NCBI GenBank assembly: GCA_021234155.1
Contig: JAJEKV010000205.1
Location: 1,223,501-1,287,500 of the forward strand
DNA length: 64,000 bases
Reading direction: 5' to 3'
Source of the DNA: Isoetes taiwanensis
Taxonomy: Eukaryota; Streptophyta; Lycopodiopsida; Isoetales; Isoetaceae
Shown here: piece after piece, positions 12,019 through 22,664 of the stretch
Layout of the letters: every line of letters begins with the position of its first letter
Numbering within the stretch: the first letter of the stretch is position 1
Notes under the pieces: generated by a model
The model's database searches: none
Told to the model about the DNA's origin: nothing
The model's input: only the letters and a program-made list of their open reading frames with translations
Made by a program: the position numbers and the translations under genes

Positions 12019-12469
12019 TGTTAGCCCTTTGGGCTAAACATATGTATGAGTGGCATAGGCCACATGTATTTATCACATTGGACCACTTGATCTAGGGCCC
12101 AGATTTAGCCCACATATATGGTAGGTGGCATAGGCCACATGTATTTGTCATATTGGACCCCACAATCTATGGCCCAGATTTAGCCTAGATTTGTGGTAGG
12201 TGAGATGTCAGTTAGGGTTAGGGTTAGGGTTTTGCTCTACTATTTAGAGAGAGCATTTCCTCTCATTGTTTAGGTTTTTGCTCACGTTTTGGAGCACCTC
12301 CTTTTGGAGCATCAATATGATTCAGTTTTGTTCATTCTTTGCTTTGTTCTTGTTCTTGGAGTTTCTTTCCACCTTCTCTTGTTGATCCATGAGCATGTGG
12401 CAGCCTTGTAGCATCCGGCAGTCATGGACTACTGTTGCAAGGTGATGCCAAGAACCCCAAAAACCAACA
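12019..12469 (+). repeat. 5' LTR of the nested element
   Basis: It starts TGTTAGCCC, ends AAAACCAACA, and pairs with 19115-19564. It contains four TTAGGG-like units at 12211-12232 and the sequence CTATTTAGAG that could serve as a TATA-like box. Inside it, a TGGCATAGGCCACATGTATT block occurs twice about 85 bp apart. Confidence 0.93.
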
Positions 12470-12470
12470 C

Positions 12471-12488
12471 TGGCGCCTCATGCCGGGG
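12471..12488 (+). promoter_or_regulatory. Primer-binding site of the nested element
   Basis: TGGCGCCTCATGCCGGGG begins one base after the LTR. It resembles the TGGCGCCGTTGCCGGGG primer site common in plant Gypsy-type elements, which suggests a Gypsy-type helper. This is a family inference, as no coding domain survives. Confidence 0.7.
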
Positions 12489-14447
12489 TCTCTTGGGCTC
12501 ATGATCAATCTCTTGTTTTGTATTTCAAGCATCTCCAAAAGTTTTAAAGAAAAAAATATTTGGATCTACACCGACACATTCTTGCATTATCATCTGTGGT
12601 GCCCACTTTCAGAAGGGGCAAACGTGATTTGGCAAAATCAAGTTTTTGTTTGTCACATTTGGGTTGATTGACACTATTTTGTCTATCTTCTGTTCTGTGC
12701 ACAAGGAGCATACATTTTTTCTTTGCCATGTTTGCCACAGGCGGTACAATTAATTTAATTGTTTGGGATGCAGGCTCCAGTACCATCAAATCTTGGCTAA
12801 ATATTCTCGAACGATATTTTTTCTTATTTGGGTCTTGCAGGAGATGCCATTTGTGATCTTCAGTGGCCGATTTCTTCATTGTATGGTCGCAAGCAACACA
12901 CAGAAGTAGGCGTTCACGCCAACGGAATACTCTTGGCTTCTATTTTCCCTCAAAAGTAACTCCTCAATATTGTTCAGCAGACTCGCACAGGCGGTTTACC
13001 TGTGACATACATGATCTTCTGGTTTCGGCATAATCACACAACATCCATGGACTCCAGTTCCTCTGCGTTTTACTCGTTCCTATTTCTCTGCAGTTCAACT
13101 ATTACAGTGCAAAACATCGACCAATTTTTGGGGTCTTTATTAACCTTACCCAAATTTGACGAACCACGCTCCAGTACTGCCCTGCGGGATCCGATGTTTG
13201 GATGATAAATAATGATTCTTTGCATTTGCTAAGCATCTGAGTGAGTCACAACTCACCGATATCCAAGTCCACATCCAAGTCTTCTTGGAGTTTTAAGGCC
13301 TGCACACAGCCTGCGACAAGTTGTTCTGAACTGAAGCAAAACACGGGCACCGTCCTGATGCCACATGCAGCTCCCTATAGTGATTCAATACCTTGATTTC
13401 ATGCTCTGCCTTCGAGCTCTATGCACACAGCAGGTACAATACAGGGGCACTTCACCCTTTTCGTTCAAACCGAATGTAAGGACCTTCCTGTCCGCATCAA
13501 TGATTCAACCCATTTCGCTATTCTGGGAGAACAACCCAGTCGTTTTTTAGCCCAACACAGGCAAGTTTTAGTCACAACATCTGCATCCTTCCACAAGAAT
13601 TTTGTATCAGAGCAAACAACCACCGAAATGGAGGAACATGGTCTTACCTTAGTCGGCCTGGTTTGCCTTGGCAAAAACAAATTTTTTGGCATCAACACAT
13701 TAATCTTCTGGGGTAATGTCTTTTACAGTTCCATGGGATCAAGCTCGCTCCATTTTCCTCAAAAGCCCCATGGATTTGTTATGCCAATTAGCCATGGATT
13801 CAGCAATATCTTCAAGCCGTCTTGGAGCTGCATAGCCACCCGATCTCTCATCCATCTCTCCTGGAACATTTTAGAGACCATGAGATGCCCTCTTTCTGCA
13901 ACAAACAATTTTTTGGCTTTGGCTGCAACCCGGAATCACTTCTGCACACTTCATCTGCATCTATCAACAGACCATGGCGTGACAACGGTTTTCCACTGCC
14001 AAAATCAATCAAGCTTGTGTCCTGGCATAACAGCAAACCGAGCATCTGTGTTTTTCCCTGGATCCGAAATTTTTTAGCGCCATCTGTGTTTTTCCCTTGC
14101 ATTCTCCCAACGGCTGCAGTGATACCCCTCAGTATTTTCGTGGCAATCAAAGGCACTCTTTTCTGCAACAACTGATCTTCTGGCAAAACTTGGGCATGAA
14201 TTCTGTGCATCTTCTCAAGCTTCTGTTGAAGAAACCACCTCCATGGCCCTCCACGGCGTGGACCAATCTATGGCTTTCACAAAATGGGAAGCGTGATGCC
14301 CACCCACCCACCCACGGCTTTGTGACCCCAAGATTTTCAAGAAACCACCATCTTCGCCCCGTCCAAACCGATCAACCACTAGTTTTACCTGTGCTTTCTT
14401 CAAAGGGTTTGGTCTACATCAAGACAAGCCCACGACCCATCAGGGTA
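12489..14447 (+). other. Interior of the nested element, no recognised protein
   Basis: Open frames such as 13421-14077 (218 codons) show no retroelement domain, and their composition looks like a chance frame. The region ends at the first MITE. Confidence 0.6.
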
Positions 14448-14759
14448 AAAGCATGCTACGGTGTACCACTTTTGGAACCCTCAAAAGTACCTACACTGGG
14501 TACTTTTAAAACTGGTACTTTCTGTTTTTTCTTTCCATTAAAATCAATTGAAATTTTTTGAATTGAAGGTCAATAACATGCCAATCTATAGTACTAAAGG
14601 ATAACAATACTATTAGAGACTAAAATAAATGAATTAACTCTCAAACTTATTTTTTATTGCGGCATTTATGGAGGTTTCCAGTACCTAGTGCTGGGTACTT
14701 TTCTGGGTAGTTTTGCACTCCCTAAAAAGTACTTTAGATGGTACACCCTAGCATGCTTT
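14448..14759. mobile_element. MITE (about 312 bp) with terminal inverted repeats
   Basis: The left end AAAGCATGCTACGGTGTACC and the right end, read in reverse complement, AAAGCATGCTAGGGTGTACC match at 19 of 20 positions. Subterminal GTACTTTT and GGGTACTTTT motifs occur on both sides in inverted orientation. The interior is AT-rich and non-coding. No clear target duplication was seen, so the superfamily is open. Confidence 0.7.
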
Positions 14760-14798
14760 CACGCATCACGGCATGGCACAAATTCTCTCTTCACTTCT

Positions 14799-16049
14799 TT
14801 TTTTTTTTTTTTTTTTTTTTTTGAGGGAACGGGGTTGTTTTTTATATTATATAAATCAAGAGTACAATGTTTGATGTTACTACAGGAGTAATCTCGACAT
14901 CTTCATTCTCTACAAACACAAACTTATTTGTTTGCTCGAAAAGCTGATATACATGAAGCCCATATACTGCTCTGAAAGCTGATAGTCATGAATATTTCTC
15001 ATAAATCTCCTCACCTAGTAACCAGAGAGTGGCTGATGATACAAGGAAAAAGCCCAAGAGGCCCCTGAATGAATCAAATCATGTAGCAAAATCCCATGAA
15101 AGTTTCTGTAATATTGAATAGAAGAGGGATACCTTACTGCATAAGGTCTAGCAACATATCAGTCTGCCAGTAGCAACATAACAGAAGCTCAAGTTTAAAA
15201 ACTTGAACAAGCTCTCACTCATGCATAATAGTGCAGAAGCATAACCAAATCAAGCATATCAGTACTCGAATTTGGCTATGAGGTTCTTGGCATAGCAGTA
15301 CCAAAGTTAATCAAGCAGGAGAACTTGAAAGAACTACTACTCAAGGCATAGCAGTACCAGAGTAGGAACCGAGTGCTTAAGAAATCATTATGTTTGCTGC
15401 TACCAAAACATACAACCTGGTTTCTGTATTTTCCATTCCAAATCAATAAACATGTACTAACACAAACCATTCTGCTAACCTGACAAGAATCTTTCTGATC
15501 ACCGAATGCACAAACTGTACCTTTCTGCTAGAAAGAAAGAGTGGGAAGACAGAGTTTGGCCCAGAGTAAAAGAACCTTGATAAGGAAAGAAATAGAACTA
15601 AGAACCTGGAACTGCATCTCTTTTCTAGCACTGCCTAGAATTTGCTCCATCTTATGGGCATCCACGCCGTTTCAATGTGCATTTTGCAAGAAAGCCCATC
15701 TGCACCTCCAGCTTTGAAGAATTACAGGCCCGACTTACAAGCAAGCATGCATCCTGCTCCATTAGAAGCAAGAGAACAAAAAAGCCACGTTAGAGGCATT
15801 ACCAACAGATTGCTAGAAAAAACCGCCCTGATGCCGCTTCAAGAACCTGTCTTGTGAACCAAAAGGTTCTTTCCATAGCAGCCGAATCTCTTGCTAGCAC
15901 CGAAATTGAGTTAGAGTGCCTTGGATTTGTAGCAGCAGTGCCGGATTAGGGAGAGAGGGGCGGTCCCTCTCTCACAGCCGCTCTAGCCGCAGGCGGAGAA
16001 GCAAGCGCCAAGAAACGGCATTTTCCCCTTTTGAATCGATTTGGTCGAT
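14799..16049 (-). mobile_element. Retroposed poly(A) sequence with 16-bp target duplication
   Basis: A run of 25 T (14798-14822) is the poly(A) tail of a - strand copy. The perfect repeat TTCTCTCTTCACTTCT flanks it (14783-14798 and 16050-16065), giving a 1,251-bp insertion. No reverse transcriptase is recognisable. The 5' end (near 16040 down to 15600 on the - strand) reads like a transcript leader, with a short frame MEQILGSARKEMQFQV near 15650. It is either a processed pseudogene or transcript copied by L1 machinery, or an L1 derivative without coding sequence. Confidence 0.8.
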
Positions 16050-16210
16050 TTCTCTCTTCACTTCTCAGTCGTCACTCTATTCACATCCCTTGCAGAACTT
16101 CGCCCACGGCCCATCACGGCGTTGCGCAATTTCTCTTGTTGTAGCTCTGTTCAAGTCTCAATAAGCCCACGGCCCCTCACGGCGTGGCACACTCACGGCC
16201 CCTCACGGCG

Positions 16211-16477
16211 TGGTTTGGATGCATATTCACACGGGGGGTGACTCCGGGCAACGAGAGCTGTTGGATAGGCATATTCACTCCTTATTCCTTAATCTACACC
16301 GTACGTAAAGTTCCTCGTTTGTGGGGTATGCAAGTACAAAATTTGCTATACTGTATAACAAGATTCGCAAAATACTATAAGATTTCAAGCGGAATACTAT
16401 ATGGTGTTGATTTCGTACGTATTATGAGGGCTTTCGCTGCCCTACGTCACCCCCCGTGTGAATATGCACCCAAACCA
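16211..16477. mobile_element. MITE (267 bp) with about 31-bp inverted ends
   Basis: The left end TGGTTTGGATGCATATTCAC continues as ACGGGGGGTGAC, and its complement ends at 16477. Across about 31 bp only one base differs. The interior is AT-rich and non-coding. The target duplication is not obvious. It lies within the nested LTR element, just after two copies of the CACGGCCCCTCACGGCGTGG motif. Confidence 0.85.
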
Positions 16478-17343
16478 AAAGGGGTTTAAGGGGGATTTTA
16501 ATTTAAATGTGTTGGACCCAATGGTTGTGTTAATTAATGTCAATGGTAGTTATGTATTGGTTGTTAATGTCAATGGTTATGTGTTGGGGGATTTAATTTT
16601 TATATGTTGGATTTTAATGGTTTGTGTTGCAAAAATTGTTTTACAAAATACTTGCTAGGGTCTAATCTAGCAAATACTATACTTCAAGAACTAAACCTTC
16701 GGGGCCTTAGGGACGTCACACCCCTCCCCCTGGTGTGACACAAATTTTAGAATTCAAATCAGAAAAAAACTAGAATTCATTTGAGGCTTTCATCACCTGT
16801 AGCTTTTGAATTTCATCACAATAAAACAAATAGAACATAAGTAAAAGTTACCATAAAGATAGAGCAGATTGATCCCATTATTCTGAAAGTCATAAAATTT
16901 GCAACACCCATACACAAATATTTTTCAACTGGAATTTAACAGCAGCCTTTTGCCTCCATGGATTCTTGTGGTGAGAAACCAAAGTGGGAAACTTTTCTGC
17001 TTGTTAGCACAAGGATCTAGAAGCCTCAAAATCTAAAAATGCATGGTAATTTGTTGCAAGCTTCGTTCGGAATGAGGCATAAAACAATATCCAATAGCGC
17101 AATCCTGTATTAATCAGCTGGTAGGATGTGAAAGCGTACCAAACCCGGCCGAAAACTTGCTGTTTGAGCATAGATAACTTAACCAAACATATCCATATCA
17201 CACACTATCAAAAAGATCTCGAAGAGAGCTTTCCAACGCAATAAAAATCATCTCAAACAGAGCTCTGGATCAAAAGTTATGATAAGAAATGTGTTGCCGG
17301 CGGGGAAACTGCACTACATGCGCCCTTCAAGCCCTTCATGTGC
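16478..17343. other. Interior of the nested element, no recognised gene
   Basis: AT-rich sequence containing GT-rich direct repeats near 16500-16600 (variants of AATGTCAATGGT) and a short inverted block at about 16717-16742 around GTCACACC and GGTGTGAC. No protein similarity was seen. Confidence 0.4.
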
Positions 17344-17514
17344 CCATTATGCACCACACACACAAAAAGAGGGCTTTTGTTGTGAGCCATTGGTTGTTGA
17401 CCATTATGCACCACACACACAAAAAGAGGGCTTTTGTTGTGAGCCATTGGTTGTTGACCATTATGCGCCACACGCACAAAAAAGGGGCTTTTGTTGTGAG
17501 CCATTGGTTGTTGA
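17344..17514 (+). repeat. Three-copy 57-bp tandem repeat
   Basis: Copies start at 17344, 17401 and 17458, each beginning CCATTATGC and ending TTGGTTGTTGA. The unit length is a multiple of three, so it stays open in several frames and creates chance open frames on both strands, including HYAPHTQKEGFCCEPLVVD repeats. There is no sign that it is translated. Confidence 0.9.
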
Positions 17515-17749
17515 CCATTGGAAAAAAAAGGCTAAAATCAATGGCTCAGAAATGGTGCACTCTAGATGTACGCATTAGTACATCCATTTGAATACATCGC
17601 GAAATCATAGGAAAACCTTAGTGAAAAGCGTGCAAAAACACAAAGAAAACCCCCTGTTATTATGCTACATATCTCCATTAGATGATAAGCGTGGTTTCAC
17701 AGAGTCTCCACGACAACAAGCTTCAGGGCGACAAAGGTTCAGGGCGTGC

Positions 17750-17945
17750 TACCGGCATCCACGGCGTCCACGGCCTCCCACGGCATCCACGGCCTCCCAC
17801 GGCGTGGGTCAAGAACAAAGCCCACGGCCCATCACGGGCGTGGCACCATTTCCTTGCGTGGGACGCGTGACCCACACCACACAGAGAAAAAACCATGCAA
17901 TAAAAAATAAATGCTTCAATATCCACGGCCCCACGGCGTGGAACC
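17750..17945. repeat. Cluster of GC-rich CACGGC / GGCGTGG motifs
   Basis: The imperfect palindrome CCACGGCGTGG and its variants occur repeatedly here (CCACGGCCTCCCACGGC, GCCCATCACGGGCGTGG, CCACGGCCCCACGGCGTGG). Further copies lie near 14252, 16102, 16170, 16194, 18187, 18220 and 18430. All these are inside the nested LTR element, so the motif appears to be a dispersed internal repeat of it. Confidence 0.7.
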
Positions 17946-18382
17946 CTTTGAGTTCCTTTCCTGGACAATCTCTATTGTCAACACATTGTCACGAACTTTT
18001 TCAAGGATATCTTTTACCATTTTTCTCTTTCATAGAGAGACTTTCGACGACCATTCAAGAGATGGGCCACATTTTGGTGTTCTCCACTCCTTCTCATATT
18101 GAAGCCCTTTTTTCTCATAACAGATATCTAGTCCTATCATTCTACCTTTGGAGGTAAAATTTCATGCAACTATGACTTCAAACATCACGGCCCCATGGCG
18201 TGAGTCCAACAAAATTGTCACGGCCCCTCACGGCGTGACTTCAAGCACAAACTTTCGATCCACTTTTGACGCAAGCAGCATCTGGAGCATATTTTTGGCA
18301 CATTTTGGGGGACACCTCATCTTTTGCCCGATTCTTAGATCTGCTTTGCACCTTTGTACCAACAAATTTCAAGTTCCTGCAA

Positions 18383-18790
18383 TGGCGTGAAGATGAATTC
18401 TGACTTCCGCTCCTTCGTACATCAACCTCACATGGCCACATGGCGTGTGTAGGCCAATTTTAATAATTTCTCTTTGGTGTCAACTTTTTCAAGTTCAACA
18501 TTTTGATCAACCACATCCGTCCATAATACATGGCGGTTGAGCCTCGTTCAAGTTCAAGGCGTGAAGATGACTTAGGGTCTTCCGCCCCTTCAAATTCAAC
18601 TCCTTCAAGTTCAACTATCTGCTCAAACTCTTTCAAGTTCACCAAATGGCGTGAAGATGACTTAGGGCCTTCCGCCCCTTCAATCACTTATGTTTCAACT
18701 AATTCAAGTTCAACTCCTTGTTTCAACTTTTCAAGTTCAAAAATGGCGTGAAGATGACTTAGGGCCTTCCGCCCCTTCAACAATTTTTGT
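18383..18790 (+). repeat. Degenerate tandem repeat of about 90-96 bp
   Basis: The block GGCGTGAAGATGACTTAGGG followed by TCTTCCGCCCCTTCAA-like sequence recurs at about 18558, 18648 and 18744, with a diverged copy at about 18384. TTCAAGTTCAA-rich spacers lie between. It is part of the nested element interior and has no coding evidence. Confidence 0.8.
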
Positions 18791-19103
18791 TTCCTCATTT
18801 TTGTTCAACTCATTACAAGACACTTTGATTGGCGCATGTATTCGGAGCTAAGTGGCAAGCTCTATGAGAAGTGGTGACAGCCTTCTCAACATTAGATTTG
18901 ACTTCCATGGATTTAAAGGAGCTCGTGGCAAGCTCAAGAGAAGTGGTGACAGCCTTCTCAATCTCTCATGACTTTTGTACTTCATCGACATTGGCATTTT
19001 TCGGTCAAGAATTTTCGGCGACATTATCGTTACCTCCCTTCACTTTGGACATTGTTGTACATGTTTAACCTGATGTTATAAAGGTTCTACATGGTTTGGT
19101 TTG

Positions 19104-19114
19104 ATGGGGGGGAG
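19104..19114 (+). promoter_or_regulatory. Polypurine tract of the nested element
   Basis: GATGGGGGGGAG-like purine run immediately upstream of the right LTR start TGTTAGCCC, the expected place for the plus-strand primer. Confidence 0.75.
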
Positions 19115-19564
19115 TGTTAGCCCTTTGGGCTAAACATATGTATGAGTGGCATAGGCCACATGTATTTATCACATTGGACCACTTGATCTAGGGCCCAGAT
19201 TTAGCCCACATGTATGGTAGGTGGCATAGGCCACATGTATTTGTCATATTGCCCCCACAATCTATGGCCCAGATTTAGCCTAGATTTGTGGTAGGTGAGA
19301 TGTCAGTTAGGGTTAGGGTTAGGGTTTTGCTCTATATTTAGAGAGAGCATTTCCTCTCATTGTTTAGGTTTTTGCTCACGTTTTGGAGCACCTCCTTTTG
19401 GAGCATCAATATGATTCAGTTTTGTTCATTCTTTGCTTTGTTCTTGTTCTTGGAGTTTCTTCCCACCTTCTTTTGTTGATCCATGAGCATGTGTGGCAGC
19501 CTTGTGGCATCCGGCAGTCATGGACTGCTGTTGCAAGGTGATGCAAGAACCCCAAAAACCAACA
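19115..19564 (+). repeat. 3' LTR of the nested element
   Basis: 450 bp, nearly identical to 12019-12469, ending AAAACCAACA and followed by the target duplication TCATC at 19565-19569. Confidence 0.93.
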
Positions 19565-19569
19565 TCATC

Positions 19570-19797
19570 TAGATACCTGAGAATTCTGCTCTTTGTAGTC
19601 CAATCCTTCTGTATCCATCTTGCAACTTCTGTTTCATGTGCCTTTGCATCCTCTTCACTGCCTTTCTTTCCTGCCACCACCACCAGTTTGATTTCATCAC
19701 CATTCACGATGCCCCAAAGTCCCTTCTCGCAAAGTTTCGTTTGCACTCTTAGGAACCAATAATAGGCATTCACATGGTTCAGCGTTTCAATCTTCAT
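19570..19797 (-). pseudogene. Copia gag N-terminal part upstream of the nested insertion
   Basis: It starts ATG at 19797 on the - strand, 46 bp from the primer-binding site. It reads MKIETLNHVNAYYWFLRVQ, then a GLWGIVNGDE block, and ends SRILRYLDD where the inserted element begins. These are typical N-terminal Copia gag blocks. The gene continues at 12018 beyond the nested element. Confidence 0.85.
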
Positions 19798-19842
19798 GGC
19801 AGATCTCGTACACTCCTCTTTAAATCCGTCCTCAGGCTCGCT

Positions 19843-19854
19843 GCTCTGATACCA
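19843..19854 (-). promoter_or_regulatory. Copia primer-binding site (initiator tRNA-Met)
   Basis: On the - strand TGGTATCAGAGC follows the 5' LTR with no spacer. This is the standard plant primer site complementary to the 3' end of initiator tRNA-Met. Confidence 0.92.
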
Positions 19855-20048
19855 TATTAAAACTGGACAGGGACATGAAGACTACAGAACTTTGAGTGCA
19901 GAAAGGTAAGGTTTATTTGATGATACGAAACACATACATGAGTTCCAGAATTTCAGGAGCACCGCTCTAAATAGGATAACCAAATATAGCAATTCTGGCA
20001 TGTGTTATCCTTAGGTATATTTTGACAACAATTCATCTATTGTCAACA
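19855..20048 (-). repeat. Copia 5' LTR
   Basis: 194-bp partner of 8027-8220. Target duplication TGCAA follows at 20049-20053. Confidence 0.95.
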
Positions 20049-20259
20049 TGCAAAACCAGATAAGATGCATATCGCTTGAATATAGATAAGATGCAAAACC
20101 TTGCAATCACGAAATATCTATCATAACAACTTGCACATCACCAGCTCTGTGGCGGAAAGATTGCGGCCAGAGCTTGGCTATGACGATGGAAATGTCCAGT
20201 AGAGATTCTGGCCAATCTGTGCGGGGGCGAGCATTGCAGCACCATCCAGAAACGGCTTA

Positions 20260-21391
20260 GGCCCTTTTTCCACGACCCGGGTGTCTTATATTTATCAAAA
20301 TATTATTGGGCCACATAAGCATATAAGATAGGCTAGTTCTTCCATTGCAATTTATAAGACATGTCTCATAGGCATTCCGTACAACTCCAGAGTCTTACTT
20401 TCTTCCGGGGGAAACCCCCCGCCAGAAAATAACCGTGCTTCGTTGCCTAAAATTTAGGATGTCACAAAAAAAAGAGGGCTGGAGTGGAATCGCCGGAACT
20501 GCCATTGTGGGAACAGAATCGAGGCTGCAAGAATCGAGGCTGCAGGTCGAAATTGGTTGCCCATGCCTCCTCTGCTCGACATTCCGCAGCCCCAAATTTG
20601 AAAACTCCCCCGTTTCTTGCAAAAAACTAACCCTATTTTCCCAAATTCGAGCTAGTTTTGCAACAATTTGCCCAACTTCAGTAGTGGCGGCCTCAAATGC
20701 CCGAATCTTCAGTTGGGGCAGTCTCAAAAAATCCAGCACCATGATCAGAAAAGGAAACCTGCAAGAACAAAAATGACATGAATGATATGTACCCAAATCG
20801 ATAGAAATACAGATTTCGACGATTTTGGGAATGGATTGATTCGGAGTAGCGAGTAAAAGGAGCTCAGAATCGGATTAGTTTGAACATCCAAGCTAATCAT
20901 TCAAAGGATGAGCTAAAAAGCGATATCTTTTGCTCTGAATAGAATACCTCCTGATTGAATCCGACTTACCTATTGAAGCTGTTACCGAATTTTTCTTCAG
21001 GAATAATTTGTAGTTCACAGCCAAATTTGTCCGTCCATTTGATGCAGGAAGCTAAGAATGTTCGTCAGTGCAATAGATGGTTTTCATCAATGGTTCTTTA
21101 TCTGAAACAGCTTGCATGCATCAAGAAATGGTTCTGCCAAAGTGAAATTGTGCCTATGAAAAACATGCAAGAAAATTGCAGAGTAGCGGAAAATCAGATT
21201 TTATAAGAAAACTTCAGAGTAGTGGAAAACCAGATTTTATGAGACATGTCTTTTATTATAAGCCACTTCTTATAATGGAGCCGTGGAAAAGTATTTTTTT
21301 TAAGACATGTCGCAAGAATGACATGGCACCTCAAATGGTGTCTTATAGTTATAAGACAGCCATATTTTAAGCCAACCGTGGAAAAATGGGC
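20260..21391. mobile_element. Probable PIF/Harbinger-type TIR element
   Basis: TTA at 20257-20259 and 21392-21394 flanks ends reading GGCCCTTTTTCCACG on the left and, in reverse complement, GCCCATTTTTCCACG on the right. Subterminal blocks around GTCTTATA and GACATGTCTCATA occur inverted on both sides. A TTA duplication and G-rich ends fit PIF/Harbinger. The interior frames (for example 20395-20796 on the - strand) show no transposase, so it would be non-autonomous. Confidence 0.5.
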
Positions 21392-21790
21392 TTAAACCCT
21401 AGCGATTAGGGTAAATGGCCATTAAAATATGTAAAGAATGCAGCATCAATAATTCCGATACCAAAATTTCATTTTTTGGCCGGAAAATGGCGTGTTACCG
21501 ATGTTACCCGCGGCCGGAGAAAAGAGGACACCTTCCCCCAAAAACATTTTAAGTAAGTAGGCTAGTAAACGTGTGCCCGACAACGTTTGGCATGTCTTTT
21601 AATGTCCTGGCGTGTGTTTTTATGTACTAGGAAAAGTTCTAGTCGAGGAAATTCCACGAGGGAATTTCTCGAGGCGGAGCTACCAGACGAGGCGGCGCCC
21701 AAGCAGCGAAGCCGCAGCGCTGCCGAGTCTGGTGGCCCGCCAAGAGAATATTCCTGAGGGAATATTCCAAGACATAGAACTTTCCCTTAC

Positions 21791-22540
21791 GTAATAAATA
21801 CTTACTGCAAATTACGTTCTTTAAGTACTTATCTTCTCAGCTAGGGCGAGCACATTGAACAGATAAAAACTCTGAAAGCAATACAATAGAAGCTCTAAAA
21901 AATAGTTGAAACTCTAACTATTGAGATCAAAGCCCCGAATCAAGCAGAACAAGCTTGGATTCAGAGTATCATGAGTATGATCTTGTGGTTACATAAAGCA
22001 TTTAGCAAGGAAGACATTGAAAAAAAGAAGATATGAACTCTGCCTGAAGCTTCCTGATGTTTTTGTTGATTCCTAATATTAATGGCCGCCAAGATCGACC
22101 TAAATAGCTTCTGAACACCATCTCATTTAACTCTGTCTCACTTTCTGCCAAAAGACTCAACAAAGCTTGAAATGGTGTTATGGCGGCCTTCGAAAAACTC
22201 TGGAAAATGAAACCTTGAACTGAAAACTCTGAAAAACTCTGGATAAACTCTGAAAATCTGGCAAAACTTGGAGAACGACAAATCTGGCTATGGCGGCCTT
22301 CCAAAAACAAGTACCTCACGGCGCTGCTGCTCTTCTTCAACCCTAAAGCGCCCGCAGTTGGCTATGGCGGCCTTCCTGAAAAAAAAAGCGCCCACAGTTG
22401 GCTATGGCGCCCACAGTTGGCTATGGCAGCCTTCCTGGAAAAGGAATTTGAGCGGCGCCGCCATGAAGAAGCGGAGGAAACATTTACGCCATATAAAAAT
22501 GACGTAATATACGAGTAATTTGCAGTAAGTGTTTATTACT
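21791..22540. mobile_element. TIR element, about 750 bp, non-autonomous
   Basis: The left end GTAATAAATACTTACTGCAA and the reverse complement of the right end GTAATAAACACTTACTGCAA differ by one base; both continue ATTAC. The interior has no transposase. Its right part contains three to four copies of TTGGCTATGGCGGCCTTCC (about 22285-22440). No target duplication was recognised. Confidence 0.6.
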
Positions 22541-22575
22541 CAGTCGTTAATGTCTATATGTTTACTCGGTCGATA

Positions 22576-22664
22576 ACATCTATATGTCTATAAACTTTTT
22601 AAATAAGTAGATAAAACTCAACATCTATATGTCTATAAACTTTTTAAATTAGTAGATAAAACTC
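22576..22664 (+). repeat. Tandem duplication, 45-bp unit
   Basis: ACATCTATATGTCTATAAAC starts at 22576 and again at 22621. The two copies differ by about one base. Confidence 0.9.

Larger units (their letters stand above)
12019..19564 (+). mobile_element. Nested non-coding LTR retrotransposon (LARD-like)
   Basis: A 7,546-bp element with LTRs of 451 bp (12019-12469) and 450 bp (19115-19564). It is flanked by the perfect duplication TCATC (12014-12018 and 19565-19569) and sits inside the gag gene of the Copia element. A primer-binding site follows the left LTR and a G-rich polypurine tract precedes the right one, giving + orientation. The 6.6-kb interior has no gag, protease, integrase or reverse-transcriptase similarity, so it must have been mobilised in trans. 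The LTRs differ by about ten small changes, so it is fairly young. It carries two MITEs, a retroposed sequence and two tandem arrays. Confidence 0.93.
8027..20048 (-). mobile_element. Complete-ended Ty1/Copia retrotransposon, split by a nested LTR element
   Basis: Two 194-bp LTRs (8027-8220 and 19855-20048) differ at only about five positions. They are flanked by the perfect 5-bp duplication TGCAA (8022-8026 and 20049-20053). On the - strand the order is 5' LTR, PBS, gag, zinc knuckle, protease, integrase, reverse transcriptase, PPT, 3' LTR. The span is 12.0 kb because 7.5 kb (12019-19564) is a second LTR element inserted in gag; without it the Copia is about 4.5 kb. The coding region has several frameshifts and lacks RNase H, so it is not autonomous. 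The ends are TG...TA rather than TG...CA. Confidence 0.95.

Noticed and set aside
12211-12232. TTAGGG repeats suggesting telomeric DNA
   Set aside because: Only about four units, present in both LTRs of the nested element, so part of the LTR.
13421-14077. 218-residue frame in the nested element
   Set aside because: No domain, composition like chance translation, other frames similarly open.
17344-17514. CRISPR-like direct repeats
   Set aside because: Contiguous tandem copies without spacers in a eukaryotic retrotransposon.
17277-17591. Repetitive open frames of 60-100 residues on both strands
   Set aside because: Follow from a 57-bp tandem repeat whose length is divisible by three.
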